From positions 38,526,234-38,590,233 of the forward strand of contig CM037472.1 of the NCBI GenBank assembly GCA_021014325.1: a stretch of 64,000 nucleotides of DNA, written 5' to 3'. The position numbers were made by a program, and so were the translations under genes. The notes below the pieces were generated by a model. It did no database searches. It was not told where the DNA came from and was given only the letters and a program-made list of their open reading frames with translations. Shown here piece after piece: positions 56,306 to 64,000 of this stretch. How positions within the stretch are numbered: position 1 is the stretch's first letter; every line of letters starts with the position of its first letter. This stretch comes from Plazaster borealis. Lineage: Eukaryota; Echinodermata; Asteroidea; Forcipulatida; Labidiasteridae.

Positions 56306-56678
56306 TATCACAAAGGATTGGTTGAGCTGACCAAATTGTCGCAGACAGTGTTCACGTTTTGTGTGATCAACCATACATGAAATACCAAACCTGTGACAAT
56401 TTTGGCTTAATCCGTTGTGTGAGTCAGAAGAGAATAGTGAAAAAACATGCACAATGTTCAGTATGTAAACACATTGTCCTTAATTTTGGTTGTAGCAACC
56501 GAAATCAGCTGTTGCGTTATTTTAAGGTTTTCAGATACAGTTTTATCTCATATGCTCATTTCAGAGGGAACTATTTTACACAAAAAGGTTCTAGTTATGA
56601 ACTTCATAGTCAGTAAGCTTTCAGTCTCAAATTAAACAATGATGTTTTTGTCCTTACCAATCCTGTACAATACCTTTA
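56306..56678 (+). mobile_element. TTAA-type MITE (AGGTATCACAAAGGATTGG subfamily)
   Basis: TTAA|AGGTATCACAAAGGATTGGTTGAGC to ACCAATCCTGTACAATACCT|TTAA. A second, interrupted copy sits about 1.1 kb away at 57405-57952. Confidence 0.72.
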
Positions 56679-57404
56679 AGTTATTATTCTTACAGCATTT
56701 TATTAACATTACAGTTTCTGTCAAAACTCATTAAGTAGAAACAAGCTTCAGTGATTCCGAAACCGAACACTTTAATGATTTATGAATTATTAAAAGGAAA
56801 TGCATATAGAGGACACAATTGCATGCTACTTGCCCGCATAACATGCTGGGTATTCGGATGGACCCCTGGTTCAACTGCGGTATACAATTGTGTGTTTTCT
56901 GAAGCTGTAAGTATTCTCATTTTCATCTAAATCTTTTAACAACTGTTTATTAATCTGCACTATACAAGATACGGACAAATAACCGACACGGTTGGGGTTT
57001 TTTGCACTGAGTGTATACTATATCAGAGTGTCAATTGATAGGTACCGTATGGTACCCAGCATTTTTCTTCCGACATCCATGGCACACCGGCTCATTTTCA
57101 AGAGGCAAATCGCAAACCTTTTTTGTAAAATCTTTAATCAAACAGGTGGTCAGGTTTTTGGTTGAAAACCCCCCAAACAAAAACAAACAGAAACAAAAAC
57201 AAATACAAACACTCCGGTACTCTTCTTTTAAGTTGTATTTTGACATGTTTTTATATCAATCATTTTTTAAATACCTGTATTTAAAGAGATAAGATCAGAC
57301 GAAAAATTTCAGAAAATGTGTTTATTGAGAACATTATAGTTCAATTGTTTTGCTTTACTTTAATACACTATTTAAACATACACTAATAATAATTATATAT
57401 ATTA

Positions 57405-57952
57405 TACAGGATTGGTAGAGCTACAAAATAGTCGCAGACAGTGTTCATGTTTTGTGTGATCAACCATATATACATGAAATAACAAACCTGTACAAATTTG
57501 GGTTTAATCCGTTGTGTGAGTCAGGAGAAAACAGTGAAAAACCATGCACAGTTTTCAGCATGTAAACACATTGTCCTTATAATTTTGGTTGTAAAAACCG
57601 AAATCAGTTGATTGCGGTTTTTATTTTGGTTTTATAAACAGTTTTCTCGATTATGACTTCAATTCAGAGGGAAATTTTTCACAAAAATATGGTTCACAAA
57701 AAATATGCCCCTCTCACTCTCTCTATTCATGCATATCCACTTGACTGCTTCTGTTACACTAACGTTTACCTGTTGTGTTGTCATTTTAGTCTTCGAGAAA
57801 GACTCTGCTAGGGTCGAAACGTCAGGCCACTAACTATTTTTTGCATTATACCATAGGTCATTTTGGTTGGTAAGCAGTTTGCAACAGCTAGTTCTATTTT
57901 CTAATTAAACAATGATGTTTTGTATCCTTACCAATCCTGTATAATACCTTTA
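57405..57952 (+). mobile_element. Second copy of the AGGATTGG MITE, interrupted
   Basis: Shares GTCGCAGACAGTGTTCA(C/T)GTTTTGTGTGATCAACCATA and the CAATCCTGTATAATACCT|TTAA end with 56306-56678. About 200 unrelated bases near 57710-57890 interrupt it, and the left end lacks a clear TTAA. Confidence 0.65.
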
Positions 57953-58097
57953 AACGCACTTCCCCTCTCATCACCTCCTGTTTTTGCATATGGGATTGAG
58001 AATTACAATTGCCCATTTGAGATTCAGAAACGGAAGAACAAGGCAGTGATTATTTTCCCTTTTCGAGTACAAAAATATGCAGAACACAAAATCTTAC

Positions 58098-58161
58098 CTC
58101 GATTTGCAAAATGCATCAACACAAATAGAATCAAGAAGACCAGCATGTTGAGGGGTCTCAT
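58098..58161 (-). CDS. Gene 2 exon 1: signal-peptide exon
   Basis: Minus strand ATG at 58161 opens MRPLNMLVFLILFVLMHFAN, followed by Arg and a phase-1 donor (CGA G|GTAAGA). A long hydrophobic core followed by a polar residue is a classic signal peptide. The same one-exon leader with phase-1 donor occurs in genes 1 and 3, though the sequence is not close. A TATA-like CTCTATATACGG lies about 45 bases upstream on the minus strand. Assigning it to the SRCR-7TM gene rests on strand, phase and the lack of any other minus-strand gene in between. Confidence 0.68.
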
Positions 58162-58193
58162 CTTGGTTCAGGCGTATCCGTCAGAAAATCATC

Positions 58194-58206
58194 ACCGTAT
58201 ATAGAG
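58194..58206 (-). promoter_or_regulatory. TATA-like box of gene 2
   Basis: Minus-strand CTCTATATACGGTGA lies about 35-45 bases before the start codon at 58161. Position and sequence fit a core promoter; the start site is not observed. Gene 3 starts 1.8 kb away in the opposite direction. Confidence 0.42.
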
Positions 58207-58608
58207 CGTGGCGGGAGACAATGACCCACCCGGTGAAATCGGCCACATTCACCCAGTAGGAGTCTGGAGGTGTTCGACTCTGTTGATACACAACGCTACA
58301 CTCTCTTGTTACAAATCAAGAAAACGATCAAGTATGGCTGATTGTATTGCCTCTTAAGCGGGCAATTAGTGCTTTCTTACCCAATCATATGCGCGTATTT
58401 TAAGGGTTATGTAATCCTCACTGGGCGGAGAGGTTTAAAAAAAAATCAATTAGGGAACGGATCAAGAAAACAATTTCCGGACTGTCAAGTGGGAAACATT
58501 TCTCATGGGATATTGAACCGAGTGATGTTATGTCGGTACAAATTGAAAATTGATAGTTATGTAAGTTCACTGCTGTGCAGTAAGGTAGGTCAGAAGAAGG
58601 TGGCTTAA

Positions 58609-58983
58609 AGGCACTGAACACGTTTGGTAATTGTCAAAGACCAGTGTTCTCACTTGGTGTATCCCAACACATGCATAAAATAACAAGCCTGTGAAAATTT
58701 GGGTTCGATTGGCCATCGAAGTGGCAAGAAAATGATGAAAGGAAAAAACACCCTTGTTGTACAAATTTGTGTGCTTTCAGATAGGAATAAAACTTCTTGC
58801 AAGAAGTTTTTATTATTTTAGTGAGAAATTACCTCTTTCTCAAAAACTACACGTTACTTCAGAGGGAGTCGTTTCCTACAATGTTTTATACTATCAACAG
58901 CTCTCCGTTGCTTGTTATACCAAGAAAGTTTTTATGCTAATATTTGTTTGAGTCATTACCAAACGTGTAGGCCTACGATACCT
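58609..58983 (+). mobile_element. TTAA-type MITE between divergent genes 2 and 3
   Basis: TTAA|AGGCACTGAACACGTTTGG to ACGATACCT|TTAA with the usual family body. It starts about 450 bases upstream of gene 2 exon 1, so it could alter promoter spacing. Confidence 0.82.
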
Positions 58984-59216
58984 TTAAATAAGCTATTTGC
59001 GAGTTAGATTTGAACAATGTTACTATGACTTGCTTAATCACAAGTTACCGCTTAAATTTGAATTCCTCAGACTATCGAGATTCGAGACAGTACTACGTCA
59101 CATGATTCAGGGCAAGCTTTTGCGTAGTTACGTCAAAGAGACGCCGAACACCCATACATACATACATAACTTTATTGCTATCAATGTGAGGACTTTCCTT
59201 TGTCCCTCTGACTTCC

Positions 59217-59640
59217 CGAGATAATTCATCCTGGGATGACGACATCCTGAAGAAAGGTCAAGACTTCCTAAAATAAGATAGTTTAGGATGTCGACATCTT
59301 AAAAGTAGGATGTCGTCTTCTCAAGATTATTCATCTCGGGATGATGATATCCAGAACGTAGGATGTCGTCTTCCTCAGATCTCGTACTACGGAGTGTCAC
59401 AAGGGATACTGAATTATCTCGAGAAGACCCGGACCCCATCTTATTTTTCAGGATGCCACCATTCCGAGATAAATGGAGGACGACATCCTACTTTCAGGAT
59501 GTCGACCTCTCGAGTAGGATTTCGTCCTCACGACATTCTACTTTCAAAATGTCGTCGTCCCGAGATAAATGATCTCAGGATGTCGACATCTTACATTGAT
59601 GATGTCCTCATCCTACGATAATTAGCTCAGGATCTCAACA
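59217..59640 (+). repeat. Degenerate GGATGTCG(A/T)C array upstream of gene 3
   Basis: AGGATGTCG followed by (T/A)C(A/T)T occurs many times on both strands, with GAGATAAATGATCTCAGGATG and its complement. Spacing is irregular and units are partly inverted. Confidence 0.75.
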
Positions 59641-59910
59641 AGTCGGATGGCACTTCCAGAGCTCCGTACAAGTGGAATTGTCAATTGAGAGAAGAAAAAT
59701 CAAAACAGGAAACTGGTCGTTTAGCCTATACGACTGATTCATGTATAATTTCAGGCTCTGCCTTGTGCGTTACAGTGGGTGGTTCATGGGTACCAGTTTT
59801 ACGAAATAACTTCAAAGAGCAGTATACTGCAACGATAATTTTCATAACCAATCACTCCGATAATAACAAACCCATCTGCGCTAAAAGCAGTCCTTTACCA
59901 AGCACTCTCG

Positions 59911-59924
59911 TCGTTATATATGAC
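59911..59924 (+). promoter_or_regulatory. TATA-like box of gene 3
   Basis: TCGTTATATATGACTG is conserved with the gene 1 promoter about 70 bases before the start codon. Homology with gene 1 begins near 59728, so more distal control sequence differs: gene 1 has TGACGTCA repeats and gene 3 has a degenerate GGATGTCG array. Confidence 0.48.
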
Positions 59925-59991
59925 TGTATTTCCGTTTCCTTCCCATAAAATAATTCTTGCAGAGAGTGGTAGAAACTAACAACTGTTCAGT

Positions 59992-60031
59992 ATGCTCGGT
60001 GTCATGGTTCTAATGCTGATAGCAGTAAGAG
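59992..60031 (+). CDS. Gene 3 exon 1: signal-peptide exon (duplicate of gene 1 exon 1)
   Basis: ATG at 59992 encodes MLGVMVLMLIAVRG with the same phase-1 donor and intron start (AGA G|GTAAGTTTGTATTG) as gene 1 at 19072. Only two leader residues differ (Cys to Gly, Leu to Met). The TATA-like box and 5' leader are also kept. Downstream exons are not in the window, so this is the 5' end of a third receptor or a stranded duplicate exon. Both copies keeping ATG, hydrophobic core and donor argues for function. Confidence 0.66.
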
Positions 60032-60119
60032 GTAAGTTTGTATTGTCAGTTTATATCAGTAATTTAGTTTTTGTAGCTCCATGTCCCCAAATGGTGTTTT
60101 CTGCAGGACTTTGATAATA

Positions 60120-60385
60120 TACGATCAGGTGGGATGGTTGGTAGGTGGGTTGGCTTTGGTAACGGTTTGTAGTTGGGTATGATGTGGATTTGGTTAAGGG
60201 CTTGTAGTTTGGTAGAGGCGGGTTGGTCTGGCGGGTTGGTTTGGCGGTATGGTTATAGGGGTTCTTAGTTGGGTAGAGGTGGCTTGGTTTTGGTAAGGAT
60301 GTCTGGTTGAGTGGAGATGGATAGGTTTGGTTATTAAGGATTTGTAGTTGGGTAGAGGTGGGTTGGTTGACAATGTGGTTGAACA
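60120..60385 (+). repeat. Intron 1 GT-rich minisatellite, copy 2
   Basis: The same array as 19200-19440, in gene 3. It contains an extra GGCGGGTTGGT unit, so the array has changed since the duplication. Confidence 0.7.
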
Positions 60386-60568
60386 TGATAAGATTTTGCA
60401 AAATATTTAGATGTTCATAGTAGGCTGACCAAGGATAAGAGGAAAGTTATCCAAATGATTTTCTTTAGTAATACAATAATATATGAATGAAGTTGGGAAA
60501 CGATAGAAATTAAGAAATAAAATAAAACCAGTTTGGGTGTTAGTAAGTTTCTGCAGATGGAAACAATA

Positions 60569-61096
60569 TAGAGGTCTCGCAAGGCTACGGATACGTTAAC
60601 ACTTTGTGTACTCACTTGAAGTTAAAAAAACGTACGTTAAAAAACGGATACCGTTTTGCTGATTTTAGTTGCATTTTTGCCCTAGATTAAAAACATTTTC
60701 CCCGGTATTGCTTTTAAAGGTGTCATCCATGATATAGATAGAAATGTGTTAATCATTTGTAAGCAAACTATGGGGAAAATACAGTATAAACAGGGGTCTC
60801 TATTTTGCCGTGCCTGCTGGAAACTTTCTTTATACACGTGTTTAATTTAACGTGTGGGTCCGAAAACGAACAGTTAAACAAAAATACTATTCAATCAAAT
60901 TCTCCAATGTAACAAGAACATTCACAAAATGTTTTTGGATTTGTTTTGCTCGCAAAACCTATGCCAACGTGAGCATATACTTTGGCCTAAGCCTGACACA
61001 TAACTCTATGATTGCGAAACAAAATGTGAAGCACAGCCAAATAAATGGATACGGTTATCGTATTTATCCGTATCCGTACGCTTGCGAAACCTCTCT
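60569..61096 (+). mobile_element. TIR element present only in duplicate copy 2
   Basis: Left GAGGTCTCGCAAGGCTACGGATACG and right CGTATCCGTACGCTTGCGAAACCTC are inverted ends. It lies within the roughly 0.9 kb present in copy 2 (60400-61260) but missing between 19430 and 19450 in copy 1. No transposase seen. Confidence 0.72.
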
Positions 61097-64000
61097 AATG
61101 TTAGGTCGTGGGGCATGATTACCTGAAATATGAGGAGAACAAACTCCTGTCCCGTAGTCAAGATCCAGAAAGCCTATACATGTAGGCCAACAAATGTATA
61201 CCAAGCTTTGTCTGGTGGGAATTGATGCTGTCGTGTACAAACTCAGGAAATATATAAACAATTATTTATGATGTTATAACCAGTGTGTTTTGTTTATATG
61301 TATTTTGATAAGGCTGTGTACATTTTTTACTGTCACCATGCCTGTCTGTGATGGTTTATGCCACCAGAAATTTTCAAGAGTGTTGATCTTAGATAGCCTA
61401 TAACGTCTAAGACGAGCCATCGCCTGTTTTCAGTCATACAATCTCTCAATTGATTTATCTTTTAAAAAAAAATCCTTAACGAGCGGCCTTAAAAAGCTTT
61501 GAAACATTTTTTGTGTGTATTTTTCCAAATAGATAGAGTCCACAAGAAATATATATATTTTTGTATGACTCCCTTATTTCACAATAAACAGGTTAGAAAA
61601 GGCCTTTTCTCCGAAACACAACCAGCCGAAAATCTGAAAAATGCGAGATCAAACAAACCACGTGACAAAGGACTCATGTCGTCAGCGGTGGCTAGTTGGT
61701 TTGGACCTGTCTACAATGTATGTACGGAGCTAATGCATACACCCCAAACTTCACTATTTGCAATAAACACGGCCGTGAATGTGAGTCTTCAAGGTCGATC
61801 CAACAGGAACATAATCAGCAACCCCAATGTTCAACAGATTTGTGATTTGGGGATTTTATTTCTTTGAGGCAAGGCGATTCCGCAGCTCGGCTTGATTTTG
61901 AGTACATCGATCTACACGCAAACGTTGTACATCGAACTACATGTATACTAAACCTTATCAGAGTAATGAGGATATTTGGCGCTTGCAACTCCGAAGATCA
62001 TAGCCTATAATATAATAATTAATTCATGTTTGATTCATCACGACGTGAAGCGTTCAGTGAAGCGTGACCAGTTGGCAACTGGAGCACAAGTTCAACGTAT
62101 TGCTTAGTTTATGATTAACGTACTTAGTTGTCAATGTCTGTTTGCATACCTGTATAAATTATCAAAATTGTTGATTTTAGAATATGCTCCGACAATGATG
62201 CAGGCCTGCACAACGATGGCTTCGTCATGTGCTTTTTCTTGGCATGAAAAGCTTCGTTTAAGCAAAGATCATCCTTTATTTTTTACATTTTGTTTCGTGT
62301 TTCAAAACCAATCCCTAAAACTCCTTCCTGTGCGGGATGGGATCTCAAGACTGTGTCAATAGCTGACGGGGATTGCTTACCGATCGAGTCTCAGCCAAGA
62401 CAAGATCGTTGGCGAATGTCAAGTACAGGGGGGGGGGGTAATTTGAAGGGGAGGACAGACATTCAGACACTAATCATAAAGTTATAATACTTTCCACCAA
62501 TTTTATCAGTAGAAAAATTCAAACTGATGTGCGTGTCATTTGGATTGCTGTTTTATCTTACAATATTGGGCAATGTTGATAATGTCGGCTAGTTTAAGCT
62601 TTTTTGAGCAAATGATCAACAGTTTTTGCAACTGGTTGTAGCAGCCATCTTGTGCTCCCAAATCTAATCAATGGAAACTAAACCGAGGTTTGAAGGACAG
62701 AATAGTATAGGCATGCAGGGTGCTTTATGAGGGTCAAGGCGACATCTGTTTTTGTTTTGTTTTTCTTTTGTGCAAAAAGTGCTTAAAAACTTTAATCCAG
62801 TGCAACAATTGTCGTATGCACAAAGGCTCTTTGCTGATGAAAAAGTGCAATCTATGTCCCTTGCTCTATGCTATGAGCGAATACTTGTAGGCCTAGGGGA
62901 AGGGTGTAGGCTGACAATGAAAGGGTGTAGGCTGACATAATGAAAGGGGAGGAGACCTGATGAATTTTCTTTAGTACAAAATATTGTGACTGACATTGGA
63001 ACATAGAGGGTATACCATATTTGGGTATAGAGGCAATAGTATTATCATTCTTGAAACAACGTAGTCAAACAAGTCCGGAATAGCATGTGTTTACTTCCGA
63101 GAGGCAGGACACAATCATAAAGATTTGTTGAGACAGTCAGTCAGAAAGGAATGGGGAATGTTAAGAAGACCATCCAAAGATCGATGAGAGGTTAGACGCA
63201 GTTATTATCCAGTTTGGAAGCAACCTTTGAGCAATCATCCGATGCCACTTCATGGATGATGCTCTTTCAATTTGTTCCAAACCATTGATGCCGTGGAAAT
63301 GTGATGCACAATTTAATTAGTGCGTCTACAAGGTTGAAATACGAAGAGTGTGAATCCCCACTTGGTTTATAAACTGTCCGTTGTCACGGCATAACTCATC
63401 ATTTTGTACAAATTTCAATAATTAAAATGTGCCGTGTGCCGTGTTGTCTAGCACTCACTGACGATAAGGTTGATGAGAGGGCTGTACTCTATATTTGACC
63501 CGCCCGTGTCTTTATAAAGACCATTGGGACCTGCTTCAAAATACTGACTTTATTTAAATACGGGCGGCCATTTGAGCAAAACAGATTTTACACATAAATT
63601 AAATTTAACACCCAGCAACTAAATTAAGTGTACTGAAATGAAATAAAAAGATACAAACAAAATGCTGTTTTCACATTTCATAAAATAAAATAAATGAATG
63701 AACGTAACAAATAAACCACAGATCGACAGATAGAAAATTAAAATAACAAAAGAAGAAGAATAAATTGAATCATTTCATGAACAAAAAAACTTTTAGAGGG
63801 AGAGGGCACACAATACTGCACAGTTAAAAGTGAGGTCATAGATTGTTTTCTTCAACGTAATGTTGATTTATAAGCACAATCATCAAGAAATATACAATCA
63901 AAGTCACATGTGATCTTTTCTAGCTGAATTCAGTGTCTACTTGCTGCAAAAAACAGCAAAAAACTGCCACAGATTTTCACAAGAACGTCGAATCCATCCA

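Larger units (their letters stand above)
59728..64000 (+). repeat. Segmental duplication, copy 2 (gene 3 promoter, exon 1, 5' intron)
   Basis: This is the counterpart of 18800-22775; homology still runs at the right edge, so the duplicated unit is longer than 4.2 kb. By eye the copies differ by scattered substitutions and small indels. It contains no recognisable downstream receptor exon. Confidence 0.88.

Noticed and set aside
57780..57850. GGTCGAAACGTCAGG segment as a Penelope-like or hammerhead ribozyme trace
   Set aside because: The other conserved hammerhead core (CTGATGA) is not found nearby and no GIY-YIG or RT sequence accompanies it.
1..64000. CRISPR arrays, bacterial operons, prophage
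   Set aside because: No regularly spaced identical repeats with unique spacers, no ribosome-binding-site pattern; the sequence is eukaryotic in structure.

Overview
The window looks like 64 kb of intron-rich, repeat-laden nuclear DNA from a marine invertebrate, most likely an echinoderm and probably a sea star. Seen directly: no bacterial-style operons, small exons with GT/AG borders, dense tRNA-derived SINEs, LINEs and palindromic MITEs, and one run of exactly 500 N (33611-34110). The taxon is my inference from the repeat style and the SRCR receptor genes. No search was run.

The only host genes I can support are one family of multi-exon receptor genes. Three paralogues are visible. Gene 1 (+) has a signal-peptide exon at 19072-19111 and SRCR-like exons at 29900-30250, 31071-31466 and 32821-33171, then the start of a duplicated second SRCR exon at 33552 that runs into the gap. 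Gene 2 (-) has a signal-peptide exon at 58161-58098, a ladder of very small linker exons (49516 down to 42322), three SRCR-like exons (41741-41370, 40503-40159, 37721-37377), then one large exon (36376-34308) encoding a somatomedin-B domain, a long ectodomain and TM1 to TM5 of a family-B/adhesion-like 7TM receptor. Gene 3 (+) has a signal-peptide exon at 59992-60031; the rest lies beyond the right edge. All internal junctions seen before the 7TM exon are phase 1, so modules can be added or duplicated without breaking frame. Together they predict a secreted N-terminus, three SRCR domains, SMB and 7TM: a scavenger-receptor-like GPCR. Genes 1 and 2 converge on the gap; genes 2 and 3 diverge from a 1.8 kb interval.

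Region by region: 1-18.8 kb is intergenic repeat territory (SINEs, a SINE-split LINE fragment, two hAT-type elements, hairpin MITEs). 18.8-29.9 kb is the gene 1 promoter, first exon and a long intron holding a decayed antisense CR1/L2-type LINE (about 23.56-28.0 kb). 29.9-33.6 kb is gene 1 exons. 34.3-58.2 kb is gene 2, with introns containing a 288-bp near-perfect palindrome, tandem exon-bearing units, Harbinger-like MITEs, a LINE split by a 199-bp MITE, and a 5'-truncated L1/Tx1-type LINE with a 14-bp target-site duplication. 59.7-64.0 kb is a segmental duplicate of 18.8-22.8 kb; comparing the two copies gives empty sites for several transposons.

Limits: exon calls rest on splice signals, phase agreement and domain resemblance read by eye; no transcripts or alignments were available.
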